DNA of 64,000 nucleotides from Clitoria ternatea. Its lineage: Eukaryota; Streptophyta; Magnoliopsida; Fabales; Fabaceae. The notes under the pieces were generated by a model. The model ran no database searches. It was given only the letters and a program-made list of their open reading frames with translations, and had not been told where the DNA came from. The stretch lies in contig CM075669.1 of assembly GCA_037962975.1 (NCBI GenBank), positions 245,867,351 through 245,931,350 of the forward strand. Reading direction: 5' to 3'. Shown here one piece after another: positions 24,035 through 35,917 of the stretch. Made by a program: the position numbers and the translations under genes. Numbering within the stretch: the stretch's first letter is position 1; each line of letters opens with the position of its first letter.

Positions 24035-27000
24035 TTGGTTGTCACGATGGAAGGTGATGGGAGAGATTTCGTTGATGGTCACGTGGAGGATGTGACCCAT
24101 CAACAGACTGGAAGGAGACTTGTCTTCGAGTCCCCTGTAACTCAAACCCGGAGGATGGTGCAAGTGCAAACGCCTGACCCTCACGATAAAGTTATCAGGC
24201 AACTCAAAGAGGAGCTGATGGAGTTGAAGCGGGAGATAGGAGAAGCTGGGGACAGGGTAACGTCCCATGCAGAAGAGACTCACCACGCATCAGCGAGGGG
24301 CAGGTCTACAGCCCTCCAGTATTCGAAGATCCCCACGTATGAAGAGAGAGAGCAGACTCAAGACTCTGGTGATAGAGTCAGTACCAGGAGAAGGGAGCAG
24401 GCGGTGGTGACTTCAGGGATGTACAAGCTCAGTGTCCCTTTCTTAAGAAGGCTGATGAGCATTGCCATCGCAAAACATTTACAAACAACTCAGCCACTGT
24501 CGATAGGGAAGTATAATGGAGAAACCGATCCCACTAAGCATTTGGATGCTTATGTGTATGAAGCTATGTATTTGGGAGCAGATGAAGATGTTATGTGTAG
24601 GATGTTCCCAAGAACACTAACGGAGGAGGCTCTCAGCTGGTGTAAAAGCTTACCCTCAGGATCTATAAACTCTTGGGAGGAAATGGCCGCTGCATTTGAA
24701 AGCCATTTTGTCATCTCTAGGGATATCCCAAGAACTTCTCACAGCCTGGCCCAGATAAGGCAGGGAGAAACTGAAACTCTTAAGGAGTTCTTGAAAAGGT
24801 TTTATAAGGAGGCAGCTTTGGTCCCCAACCTGACGGAGGCCATACAACTTCATATTGTAGTGGAAGCTCTTCAGCCTGGTTCAGCCTTTGCCCTATCTTT
24901 GGCAAAGAGCCCCCCAACAACCTTCGAGGAGTTTCGAAGGAAAGCTTCCAAATACATGGGCATAGAGATGCATCTGGAGGCAACCGCAACAAGAATGAAG
25001 CCTTCAGCACCTACTCAGCAGCCACGGAAAGAAAAGGAGAGAGTGAGACCTGAGAAGCATGCCTTTAGAGAAGACTTTGTAAACGCTCGCCCGCATCCAC
25101 GAGATAGGCGTGTATCATCGTTCAACAACTATGCTCCGTTGAACACCAGGCACTCCCAAATCATGAGGGAGGTTGGTTGGCCAACGTTGAACGTCTTTGG
25201 TATAAGGAAACCATCCCCAGTCAAGAGGGGTGGTAACCCACGCAAGTATTGCACTTTCCATGAACAGACAGGACACAATACTGATGAGTGCAAGGAATTA
25301 AAGAATACGGTGGAAACTCTCATTCGAGAAGGAAAGTTGAAGCAGTATTTGTTCAAGGAGAAATCTGTAGACGAGCCTCAGAGGATGGAAAAAAGGAGTA
25401 GAGATCCTGATGACGAAGATGATAATACACGTAATCCAGCAAGGAAGTTCACTGCAGCTGAAAAGCAGAAAGGAGTAGTGATTGCTGGAGATGCCCAACA
25501 AAATAACATGCCCCAGCAGCAGAGGCAGGGCAGACGGGAAGTGATTGAGATGATAGCTGGAGGATTTGCGGGAGGAGGAGCGTCAATCACAGCATGAAAG
25601 AATCACCACAGGATGATTCTGTCTGTCCAGGGCAAACCAAGGGATAACCGCCCTTTCAGGGACGGTATGGCAGCTCCGACGGTGTCATTTACTGATGATG
25701 ACTTTGGCCCAACAATTCCAGGAGGTGATGATGCAGTAGTTATCGTGGCAGTCATAGCCAACAAGGATGTCAAGAGGATCCTCGTCGATCAGGGAAGTTC
25801 TTGTGATGTTATCTTTTATAATTGTTTCAAATGAATGGGTTTCAATGATGCAGATTTACAACCTTACACGCAAGAACTCACAGCGTTTAATGGAGCCAAG
25901 AAACCCACCAAGGGGTATCTTGACACTCTGATTTCTTTTGAAGGAGAGCCGGGAGCGAGAACAGTCAAGTCAAGAATTCTGGTGATTGATGTGGAATCCC
26001 CATACAACGGTATCATAGGCCGTCCTACACTGAATGCGATGGAAGCAATTGTATCCACTCCTCACCTCTTGATCAAATTCATTGACAAGGACAACGGTGT
26101 GTCCTCTCTCCGTGGTGATCAGGAGATGGCTCGATATTGTTATAACCTGAGCCTCAACATGGTCAAGTTGGAAGCATTCAACAAGAAGAGGAAGCTGAAC
26201 GACGGAGGAACAGCGGCAGGGTCTGTCAGTCTAATTGATCTGGACCCCATAGCGGAATTGAAGATTGATCCACTCAATCCCTCTAAGCCCACACCGGATG
26301 GTGGTTCCAGGGATGTTGTCTTAAGGGATTCCCCAGAGAAGGTCACGCACATCAATGATAAGCTGGAGTTTGCTATGGAACAACGCTTATTAGCCCTTCT
26401 GCAGGAGTTCAAGGATCTTTTCGCATGGACAGCAGCAGACATGCCTGGGATGGACCCTGATTTCTGTTGCCACAAGCTTGCTGTGTACCCTGAAACGAGA
26501 CCGGTGGCCCAGAAGAAGAGGAGGTTGGGACCGGAGAAGCAGAGGGCAGCTTGTGAGCAGACGGAGGAGTTGTTGAAAGCAGGCTTTATAAGGGAGATAC
26601 GCTACTCTTCTTGGCTTTCTAATGTAGTTATGGTGTAGAAAGCTAATGGCAAATGGAGAATGTGCACAGATTATGTGGATCTTAACCGTTGCTGCCCCAA
26701 GGATCCATATCCCCTGCCCAACATTGATCGCATGGTGGATGATTCATCTGGTTACCAGTACCTCAGTTTCATGGATGCTTATTCGGGGTATAACCAGATT
26801 TCGATGTGGGAGGGAGACCAAGAGAAAACTGCCTTTATCAATGACCGCGGTGTTTTCTGCTACACCGTCATGCCTTTTGGATTGAAGAACGCTGGCGCTA
26901 CCTATCAGCGCATGATTAACAAAGTCTTTGAAGGGATGCACACCAGGCTGGTCGAAGTCTATATCGATGATATTATAGCCAAAACACCCGCTGGAGGAGA

Positions 27001-29509
27001 CCACATTGAAGATCTGCGCCAAGTTTTCACTAGGCTTCGACAGTACAACATGAGGTTAAACCCCTTAAAATGCACCTTTGTCGTTCCAGCTGGGAAATTC
27101 TTGGGATTCATGTTGACCCAGCGAGGTATTGAGGCTAACCCTGGGAAGTGTCAAGCAATCTTGGATATGCAGAGCCCCAAGAACCTGAGGGAAGTCCAAT
27201 CATTGAATGGGAAGGTGGCCGCTCTGGCTCGTTTCATGCCCAAAATGGCACACAGATCCCTTCCCCTGTATAAGGCGTTGAAGAAACACAAGAATTTTGA
27301 ATGGGGAGAGGAGCAAGAACAAGCCTTCCAGCAACTCAAGGCCGTTCTCTCGAGTCCACCAATTTTGGTTAAGCCTGACCCTGGTGAGACTTTGATCTTG
27401 TATTTAGCAATCTCTGATGAAGCCCTAGGCGTGGCCTTGGTTAAAGAAACCCCTGAAGGGCAGAGGCCGGTGTACTTTAATAGTAAGACGTTTCAGGGGG
27501 CGGAAGGAAGGTATCAGAAGATTGAGAAAGCTGCTCTAGCAGTTGTGTGGGCATCACGACGGTTGAGGCCCTATTTCCACATGCACCCAGTACTGGTGAG
27601 AATGGATTTGCCTCTCCGTTCAGTGCTTAGCAAGCCAGACCTCGCCGAAAGGATGATAAAATGGTCTATCGAGTTGTCTGAATTGGAAATTTCGTATGAG
27701 CCTCGAGGAGCCATCAAGGCGCAAGTGTTGGCTAATTTTGTTGTGGAGATGAATGGGGCGGACCCTGCCACCCCTCGAGCGCATTGGACCATTTATGTTG
27801 ATGGATCATCGAATGGCAAAGGTTGTGGAGCAGGTGTTGTGGTAGAAAGTGATGATGGTGTGCACCTTGAAATTTCCCTCCGATTCAACTTCAAGACCTC
27901 CAACAACCAGGCTGAATACGAAGCATGCTTGGCCGGTCTCCGTGCGGCGATTGACATCGGAGCATCAGCAGTCACACTGTGTAGTGATTCTCAATTGGTG
28001 ATTTCGCAGATCCAGGGGGAGTACCAAGCGAAGGAGCCGCAACTTCAATTGTACTTGAATTGTGTTAATGAGTTGAAGGGAAGATTTGAAGTTTTAGAGT
28101 TCAAGCATGTGCCCAGAGAGGAAAACACCAGAGCGGACATCTTGTCAAGACTTGCAAGTACAAAGTAGCCCGGCAGCACAACAACGGTGGTTCAAAGCAC
28201 TTTGGCATCACCTAGCATACCTCTGTACCCTTCTCTGAATACTGTCATGGTGAGCTATCCATATGAGGATTCTTGGGTCATCCCCTATATTCGCTATCTG
28301 GATGATGGTCAACTTCCCACTGATGAGAAGGAGAGGGGACGAGTGAAGAGGGAGCTACCATATTTTACTATGGTTGATGGTGTTCTCTACAAAAGGGGAT
28401 TCTCTGTCCCATATCTTTTGTGTTTGAGAGAGGATGAGGTTCAAGCGGTTTTGGAGGAAGTGCACGAGGGGCAGTGCGGGCACTATGCTGGGGGTCGAAG
28501 CCTAATGAGAAAGGTCCTCAGGGCTGGATATTGGTGGCCCACCGTGAAGCAAGACTCTGCAGATTTTGTAAAGAAATGCGACGCTTGTCAAAGATTTTCC
28601 AACCTCCACCATACACCGGCACAAGAGCTTTCCTCGTCCGCTGTGCCTTGGCCGTTTTACCAGTAGGGCCTTGACATTTTGGGCCCGTTCCCCACTGCGC
28701 CAGGGGGTATAAAATATTTGATCGTGGGAGTAGATTACTTCACCAAATGGATTGAAGCTGAGCCCGTAGTGCACATTACTTCTGCGCGAACAAGGCGTTT
28801 CGTGTATTAAAACATCATAGCTCGATTCGGGGTGCCAGGGCGGATTGTGACTGACAACGGCACCCAGTTCACAGACAGGAAGTTCACAGATTTGCTTGAA
28901 GGACTGGGGACAATCCAGATATTTTCGTCTGTCGAACACCCTCAGACCAATGGCCAAGCGGAGGTAGCCAATCGAGAAGTGTTAAAGGGGTTGAAGAAAC
29001 GTCTGGGAGAAGCGAAGGGAGGATGGACTGACCAGCTATGTCATGTTTTATGGGCATACCGTACCACGCCTCATTCTTCAACTAACGAATCCCCATACCG
29101 GTTGACGTTCGGGGTTGAGGCGATGATTCCAGTGGAGCTACAAACAAGATCGGCTCGTGTGGAGTATTTTTCAGCTGAAGATAACAACGCCAATTTGGCA
29201 TAAGAACTTGACGTCCTCCAGGAGTTAAGGGAAAAGGCTTTTGTCAGAGATCGGGCAGTAAAAGCAAAGGTAGCACTTCGGTATAATAAATGTGTCCAGT
29301 ACAGAGCTTTCAACACCGGAGATCTTGTTTTGAGAAAGGCGAGTGTGGGGAATAAATTCGCTCACCAAGGAAAGCTAGCACTGACGTGGGAAGGTCCTTA
29401 TAGAGTTTCTGAAGTGACTGGAAAAGGGTCATACCGGTTGGAAGAACTTAATGGAACTCCAATCCGCAACAAATGGAACACTCAGAACTTACGTGTTTAT
29501 TACAGCTAG
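24035..29509 (+). pseudogene. Tat gag-pol polyprotein of element B (one frame, seven nonsense codons)
   Basis: A single frame of 1825 codons from ATG 24035 to TAG 29507-29509 without a frameshift. Domains by residue: gag core about 150-335 (FESHFVISRDIPR, RFYKEAALVPNL); zinc-knuckle-like CTFHEQTGHNTDEC from 406; protease with VDQGSSCDVIF (Asp 585); RT about 840-1080 with CTDYVDLNRCCPKD, MPFGLKNAGATYQ and VYIDDIIAK; first RNase H about 1105-1240; second, archaeal-type RNase H (IYVDGSSNGKG to ENTRADILSRL) about 1252-1370; integrase about 1470-1824 with CDAC zinc ligands and D, D, E (VDYFTKW, TDNGTQF, NREVLKG). Nonsense codons are at 25595, 25832, 26636, 28166, 28664, 28808 and 29201. The start is chosen because it follows the primer site by about 30 bp and its alignment with A begins there. 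Confidence 0.93.
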
Positions 29510-30958
29510 TTGGTAAGACGGCGTGTACTCTTTTTCCTTACTTGAGTTTTTTCTCATTGGGTTTTCTCAAGAAGGTTTTAACGAGGCATGACCCCAACTA
29601 CGCTCTCCATGTAATGTACTTTCAATCTTAATGAGAATACATTTTAACCGCCCTATCATTCTCACTTTTCTTATGTGTTGAAATTTATAGCCGTAGCTTA
29701 ACACGCATACACCTCAGGACGGAGGAATCTAACTACCAATTTTGTAGTTGATGATGTAACTCCTCGAGGGACTGATGAAGACCCCTCAGGACGGATGATC
29801 TCAATCACACATCGTGTGTTTTGACGATGTAACTCCTTGAGGTGGAATGGGTTGTAGGGCTGGTCCTTTTTCAAGGCCACAAACCGAACCCCATTCGAAG
29901 ACAACATGGGTTGTAGGGCTGGTCCTTTCTCAAGGCCACAAACTGAACCCCATTCGAAGACCATATGGGTTGTAGGGCTGGTCCTTTTTCAAGGCCACAA
30001 ACCGAAGCCCATTCGAAGACAACATGGGTTGTAGGGCTGGTCCTTTCTCAAGGCCACAAACCGAACCCCATTCGAAGACCACATAGGTTGTAGGGCTGGT
30101 CCTTTCTCAAGGCCACAAACCGAACCCCATTCGAAGACCAAATGGGTTGTAGGGCTGGTCCTTTTTCAAGGCCACAAACCGAACCCCATTCGAAGACAAC
30201 ATGGGTTGTAGGGCTGGTCCTTCCTCAAGGCCACAAACCGAACCCCATGCGAAGGCTTGGGCGCAGTAGGCTGGTTCATACAGAAAACCACGCTGAACCC
30301 TGAGTAACAGGCGCAGTAGGTTCAGGATTAGCCCTGATCCGAACCCCGTGTTGAAGGCTTGGATTGTAGGATTGCACCGAACTCTAAGTACGGTTAGTAG
30401 GATCGAACCGAACACCGTGTGAAGACTTGAGATGTAGGACCAAACCGAACCTCAAGAGAAAGGTGTAAAGCTTACCCTTGTCAAAGCTGTACCAAAATTC
30501 AAAGGCAATGTCCGTCCTCAATTATGGAATATCCACCACAGAGCGGTTGAACGCTAACGTACCCGCTCTACATCTTCGAGGACAGATGAGTATTTCTATC
30601 TTTTTAAGAAGTTAAAAGGTAATTCTTGAGATAAAATTTCTCTTCCCAATGTACTTATACTTGGGGACAGGGCATGCTTTAACTTAATTGTCGCTTCTTT
30701 GTTACAATTTGTTATCTTAATCCGGTGTGATAAGTACGCTTTAAGCAGCTAGGTAACCACACAGAACGGATTCACAAAGCATTGAAAACAATAAAGTGTT
30801 TTGTATAGCACTAAGTTATCCAGCAATCATACATTCGACGCAAGCAGTTGAAGAGAAGCAACAGTAAATTTTATTTCCAAAAATAAGAAATTATACAGGT
30901 CACAAAGTAGTTAAAGACTGGAGCTGATCCCAGTACACAGCTATGAATAAAGCATAAA
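29510..30958 (+). other. 3' untranslated region of B between pol and the antisense gene
   Basis: Apart from the 59-bp array it contains looser repeats of GGCGCAGTAGG and CCGAACC(C)C motifs up to about 30430, then unique sequence. I see no sense-strand gene. It lies between two convergent genes and should hold both their 3' ends. Confidence 0.75.
29851..30263 (+). repeat. 59-bp tandem repeat, seven units, in the 3' UTR of B
   Basis: Units start GTTGTAGGGCTGGTCCTTT at 29851, 29910, 29969, 30028, 30087, 30146 and 30205, an exact 59-bp step. Unit ends carry either GACAACAT or GACCA(T/C/A)A, in an order that hints at an older two-unit repeat. Tandem arrays between pol and the 3' LTR are a known feature of Tat elements and can seed satellite DNA. 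Confidence 0.95.
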
Positions 30959-33627
30959 TTAAGAGGCCGGTGCCTGATCCTCCGCAGTGGGCACTCCTGT
31001 CCTCTCCTTTTTGTCCTCTGCTCTGGCTTGGGCACCTTCTTGCGTTTCAGCTCCAGAGGCAGCGGTGGACGTTGTTGGCTCCATACTTTGACCTTCTGGA
31101 AGGGGAGGCAGTTCATACAGAGATGCACGGGGTTCATGGTGCGAGCCGTCCTTATGAACTTCGACAAGTTTTCCCCCATGGAATTCGAAGAACAGATCCA
31201 ATCCGTACAGATTCAGCTTCACTCCAGGGTTACGATAATAAACTTGACGGAGGGCCAGGCCGAAGGATTCATACGCCACATTTTTGCATATCTCCAAGGC
31301 TTTGGCAGCCTTGGCCTTTGCAGCAGTTAATCTTCTTTGAACCTTGGCAAAATCCTCTTTTGAAGGCCCAGCACTCGCACCACCCTTCTTGAGTTCTTCA
31401 ATTTGGGCTTGCATCTCCTTCCGAAGGCTCTCCCACTCCCCAAGATTTTTGTTGCGACCGTCCTCCATAATTTTGAGATCGTCAGCAAGCTTAGCCGATC
31501 TCTTCTTCTCCAGTTGTAATTCTTCTTCGAGGAGGGGTATGGATTTGTTCTGTTTCTGAAGGTCGGCAACTTCCCGCTCTAGAGCCTTGTTGGCGAAATG
31601 AACTTGGCTTGCCTCCTCAGTTTTCCTCTGGAGCGTTTCCTTGGTTTTCTTCAATTTCGACTCCACGCCTCTCTGAACTTCAGCTTGTTTGGCCGCCCAT
31701 GTCTCCTTCACCGCGAGTTCGGTTTCAAGTTTTTCAACCTGCTCCATATAATCTGCCTTCTCGCTCAGGGAATCAAGGAGGCCGGACAGTTCATCCAGCT
31801 GCCAACGCCCATCCTTACAAGCACCTTGAACCCCAGCAGCGTCGAGGGAGGGGCGGAGGCAATACCTTGCTTTTGGAAGAGTGGGGGGCATGGACCCTTG
31901 AAACCATAAGTACGGGGAGAGGAAGGAATCGCGTGGAGGGTCAAACGCTGGAGAAGGACCATTCCCGGAGTCCGGCTCTGAAATATTCTGTGAAGAAGGG
32001 GTAGAGGATTCAGGAACGGGCTTCTTTCCCTTATCCTTCTTCAATCCAGTTTCTTCGAGCGTTTTCTGACGCTTCTTCACAGGGTCATCAGAGGACGGCT
32101 TTTCTTGATCTGCCTTTTTAACAAGGTGCCTCTTTTTCTTCTTCTTCTCTGGGACGGCCTCCTCGTCGCCCGCTTCAGTGGCCTCAGCTTGTTTTTCTGT
32201 TTCCTCCTCATCAAAGAGAGGAACTTCTTCACCTACTGCCGAGGTCAGGGGAATGAGTGGAGTTTTGGTGGCGTTCCTCTTCGCCTGGATCTCATTCTCC
32301 TCAGAGGAGGAATCACCGTCAGCCATCATGGTCTTTAACGACAACATCTCTGGGCAGGCTTTTTCAATTTGTTCTGCAAAACAAGAAAGGTTGAGTTAGC
32401 ACATAAGAAGAAAAAATAATCAGAATGGAATAACTATACAACACAAATAGAGTAAGAGCGGATATTACGGAGGTAGGTGTTTCGGATGTCATCCTCTGCT
32501 AAGAGGAGCCTGTTGGAAAATCCTTTGAGGGTCTTCGAGGCCGTCTGCGTGGCGCTCAAGACCTCAACAGAATGAGAGGAGAGTTCACTCTCATCTGTGT
32601 AATAAGCACGACTCATGAGGAGAAAATTCTCGTGCGTCCAGCTAAGAGGAAACTTGGTAAATCCCTCCTTGTTTCGCCAGAAGACCGGCTTATTCGGTTG
32701 AATACAGACCCACGTGTAGTAATGCTTAAAGGAGCGTCCATCCACCTTCGCGGATTCCGTATAAGATTTGAAATTTATCACCCTTGAGTCACTACGGAGG
32801 GTAATGAACCCAAGGCTGCCCTTCTTATTAGCACGGTGAACCACTTGGCAATAGTAGAACAGTTTGGCCACAGTGGCGGAGAAGTTGAAATGCTCCCCCA
32901 GAATCTCCAGAGCCCGGACCAGACCTCAACCGTTGGGATGCAGTTGTGTAGGGGCGCAATCTAAGAAGCGTAGAACGGCCATCTGGAATTCCGTCATGGG
33001 GAAGCGTACCCCCAATTTCAAGAAGACGAAGTCGTACATGTAGACCGACCTCTCATCAGGGACTCTGTAGCATACTCTCTCAGAGGGACGTGGTGCCAGC
33101 ACAGCGTATCGCGCTTTGTATTTCTTGTCTGAGTATATTTTGCAGTGGAAAGAGACCGTGCATTCTTCCTCACTCGCATGGTGCGAAGGGATCTCTAGGA
33201 ATTCCTCTTCCACCCAGCAGTAGGGTTTCTCCCTGTTGAGCTTTTCCCAGTCAAGCTGGTGTGCCACGACGTTGACACATCCTTCAGCAGAGCGGAGAAC
33301 TGGTGTTTTTCCACGTCCCAGAAGATCCATAGTTGTACAGGCACGGTGGAACGCGTACGTGTTGTGGTAAAAAGCAACATCGTCAGAGAGATAACCTTCA
33401 GCACTTGACCCTTCATCAGAGCGGCTGGTAGCCCTCGAGTCAAGGGGAACCTCAGAGCGGCGTTGGGAAGAGGACGCTCGTGAGGAAGAAGCTTCAGCTC
33501 TCTCTGAGCGACGAGGCCCAGCCACAGGAAGATTCACTGAAATCCTCCCACCACGGTGGCTAAGGGGGACACGAGAGCCAAAACTCCCCCTGTTTGAAGG
33601 ACCAGCGTTGCCTGCTCCAGGGCGCAT
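30959..33627 (-). CDS. Antisense accessory gene of Tat element B (PF04195-like, spliced)
   Basis: Two exons on the minus strand: 33627-32469 and 32373-30959 (2574 nt, 857 codons plus stop). N-terminus: Ser/Arg-rich (residues 1-75). Residues about 75-385 resemble the plant 'putative gypsy type transposon' family, with VYMYDFVFLKLGVRFP, FLDCAPTQLHPNG and NFKSYTESAKVDGRSFKHYY. After the phase-1 intron come an acidic part, the basic cluster KKKKKRHLVKK (possible nuclear signal), a Glu/Lys/Leu-rich stretch likely to form coiled coils, and the C-terminal LYELPPLPEGQSME. The ATG at 33627 is preferred over that at 33780 because it aligns with the copy in A and lies 3' of a TATA box. One nonsense codon (TGA 32928-32926) replaces the Trp of HPNGWGL, so this copy is formally disrupted. 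Function unknown; the position recalls gene23 of Grande. Confidence 0.8.
32374..32468 (-). other. Predicted intron of the B antisense gene (95 bp)
   Basis: Donor CTCC|GTAATATCC at 32468 and acceptor TTGTTTTGCAG ending at 32374, preceded by a T-rich tract. Splicing is phase 1 and joins Y-L-Q to QIEKACPEM in frame. Unspliced RNA would stop soon after the donor (SICVV then stop). The same position and phase occur in elements A and D. Confidence 0.85.
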
Positions 33628-33796
33628 GATGGAAACAGAATGAACAAAAATTGAAAGGAGTTGAAGGAAAGGGAGGTTACCTAAAGGAAGAAGATTTTTG
33701 AGAAGTTTGAAGACAGCAGAGAAATTTCCAAGAAATTTGAGCAAAGGTTCACTAAGCTTGAAAACAAGAGTGGATTCCAAAATCTGCTAAGAGCCT

Positions 33797-33804
33797 CTTT
33801 TATA
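33797..33804 (-). promoter_or_regulatory. TATA box of the B antisense gene
   Basis: TATAAAAG on the minus strand, 177 nt upstream of ATG 33627. Element D has the same octamer 175 nt upstream of its homologous ATG. A start site about 30 bp downstream would fall 3' of the upstream ATG at 33780, which supports 33627 as the true start. Confidence 0.7.
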
Positions 33805-34301
33805 GGTAACGAGGAGACATAGTGTTCCGTCGAAGGTCACAATGCTTGCCTCAAAACGCAACCCTTCAAATTGAAATGACTCCGTCGTTTCGTCACGCAC
33901 GAGCGCGAAAATGGTAACGTTTTAGTAAATGTTTTGGCAAAATGGGCCCCCCTTTCAGTTTGAATCCAGGCCCAATAAGCCCAATCGACGGTTACACTCT
34001 TGGGTAATGATGGCTCGTGCGTAAAAAATACATTTAATGTCCAATCATGCCATGCGCATTTAATGCCTTTCAACCACTTTTCGAATACCAAGGGTTTTGA
34101 TTCTCAAAGACTCTTGGGATTTCCATAATTTATTTTACGTTGTCTGAATCCGTTATACGCAGCGCAAGAAGAGCGGTCACTCGTTTATTAGAGCGGATGC
34201 AACAGAGCTTCCAGAGACCTTCCAGAATGTACCACCGGCATCCAGACTTCTCCAGAGTTGTGTAGCTCATATGAGCAACTTAACAGTCCCTCATACAAGC
34301 T
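33805..34301. other. Non-coding segment between the antisense promoter and the 3' LTR of B
   Basis: About 500 bp without an ORF of interest. It presumably holds upstream control sequence of the antisense gene on the minus strand and the end of the sense transcript leader to the polypurine tract. Confidence 0.55.
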
Positions 34302-34311
34302 AGGGGACAGA
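34301..34311 (+). promoter_or_regulatory. Polypurine tract of element B
   Basis: TAGGGGACAGA sits immediately before the 3' LTR (TGATCCGG from 34312), the position for plus-strand priming. Confidence 0.8.
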
Positions 34312-35111
34312 TGATCCGGTCTGGATACCGGCCCCGATCTTGTGATGTCAGAGTGACCTCATGTAAGGAGAACCGGTGTCCTGGTTCAACATTACCACAC
34401 CGGATATCCGATGTCTGGCCTTCCGTTCTCATCTCACAACCGCCCCACTTATCTTCTCTATAACGGATCATTGTTCATTTTCACAGAACATTTATATAAC
34501 TGTTAGTTTCTCAGTCACAGCGAGATAAGAGCCCCTAATAACTTATCAGCGAAGATACTGTATGTAGCAAAATATGTCACGTCAATGGCCTCAGAAAGCA
34601 AGTACATGTGTCAGCAGATTATGCGGAAAGATGATTATCCTCTCTTCTTCCTATGGGATCATGCTCTGATAATTAACCTACCCCCCTGACACACTCTGAG
34701 TACTGAGCCACTTTGATTGACACACTTCACACGCTATCAGAACCAAGGGGCCCACTTGCACCCAACGATTCATTTCCTACGTTCAACTATAAATAGCTCA
34801 TTTCAATACACATGCAAGGTGATGTTGTTCTAACTTACACTTTACTATTACATTGCTTGAGCATTCACTGAGTTCTTACACTCTTCTAACTTGAGCGTCG
34901 GAGAATCTTCGCAGGTGGCACCACCTTTCGCCCCCCTGTAACGCGAAACGTTGGTGTGAAGGATCTCCAGGACAACAAGACCGGCTTCTCCCCCTGAGAG
35001 ACCGGATTAATACACCGGATACTCACTGTTCCGGTGTACAAACCCTAAAAACACCTATATTCTTGTGGCTGGTCCCACACCGGATCCTAGACCCCGGTTC
35101 AGACCAGTTCA
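34312..35111 (+). repeat. 3' LTR of Tat element B
   Basis: 800 bp, same ends as the 5' LTR, TATA box at 34788-34795. It is followed by the second GATAT target copy (35112-35116). Confidence 0.96.
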
Positions 35112-35116
35112 GATAT

Positions 35117-35917
35117 CTTTCATAGGGCTGAAAATGAAAATCTTAGAAAAGAAATTTTAGAGGAATGTTGTGAACAAGGAGCTATATATATAACAAAAAT
35201 GAATGGTGCACCAAAAAGTGTCAGGAAGAATTGTTTGAATCATCTCCCCCTCTTATGGTGTCAGTATGTCCTTTCATCCCTGTAACCTGTGGCTCATGCT
35301 ATTGAGATTGCCATTAAGAGGTTGGTGTTGATTTACTGTTTAATGAGAGGCTTGTATGTTAACCTAGGTGAGTTAATACTGGAGAAGATGATGAAAGCCA
35401 TTGAAAGGAATCTCCAACTGCTATATTGTTCTGTTATTACTTTGTTGTCCCAAAAGAATCAGGCTAAGTTAAACTATGAAGAATTGACAAAGGTGAAGCC
35501 TGAAAGGATTATGGATAAGTACTGGGTGATATACCACATTTACCATTTTATGCCTCAAGAATCAAAGCGTCCCAGACAACCTAAACCGACATCTTTTGAA
35601 CCACCATCTTCAACAGGTCCAGTACTTCTTTTGATCTTTCCAGGGTTATGCAAGAACTTCAGGTTATGAAGAAGATGCAGTTGGGAACCTATGATCTGGT
35701 CCTGAACCATGATCTCATGCTGAGAAAGATTGCCACTGCAATGAATGTGGACCACACTAAAGAAATGGGAGTTCCACCTGATAGAGATCTATGGTTGGCT
35801 TCCATTGGATTTACTATTCCCCCTAATGACACACCTTTAGTAACTGAATTTCCACCCCACCCTAAGCAAAACAATGATGAGCCGATGGAGGAAGAAAATA
35901 AAGAAGAAGAGGACTGA
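35117..35917 (+). pseudogene. Athila env-like ORF of E, last piece
   Basis: It resumes right after the second GATAT. The block IEIAIKRLVLIYCLMRGLYV, then NLGELILEKMMKAIERN, fits the later part of the PF20167-like plant transposon protein family. A frameshift near 35650 leads to MQELQVMKKMQLGTYDLVLN and an acidic C-terminus (EPMEEENKEEED) ending at TGA 35915-35917. With the two earlier pieces it forms one decayed ORF, split by two insertions. Confidence 0.72.

Larger units (their letters stand above)
23185..35111 (+). mobile_element. Tat-lineage Ty3/gypsy element B, complete from LTR to LTR
   Basis: An 11,927-bp element with two 800-bp LTRs (23185-23984, 34312-35111) flanked by GATAT (23180-23184, 35112-35116). 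By eye the LTRs differ at 9 of 800 positions (1.1%). The order is PBS region, gag-pol in one continuous frame with seven nonsense codons (24035-29509), 59-bp tandem repeats, an antisense spliced gene (33627-30959), a polypurine tract and the 3' LTR. Dual RNase H domains place it in Tat. It has no intron between protease and RT, unlike Ogre-type element D. It lies in the env-like ORF of Athila E. Confidence 0.96.

Noticed and set aside
29698..30415. Two minus-strand ORFs over the 59-bp array
   Set aside because: They consist of the translated 59-bp repeat and have no separate support.
30970..32400. Plus-strand ORFs of 70-140 codons within the B antisense gene
   Set aside because: They are shadows of the minus-strand gene, which has domain similarity, a shared intron and homologues in A and D.
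33627..33780. Upstream ATG at 33780 as start of the B antisense protein
   Set aside because: The 51 extra codons have no counterpart in A or D, and the predicted start site about 30 bp after the TATA box lies 3' of this ATG.
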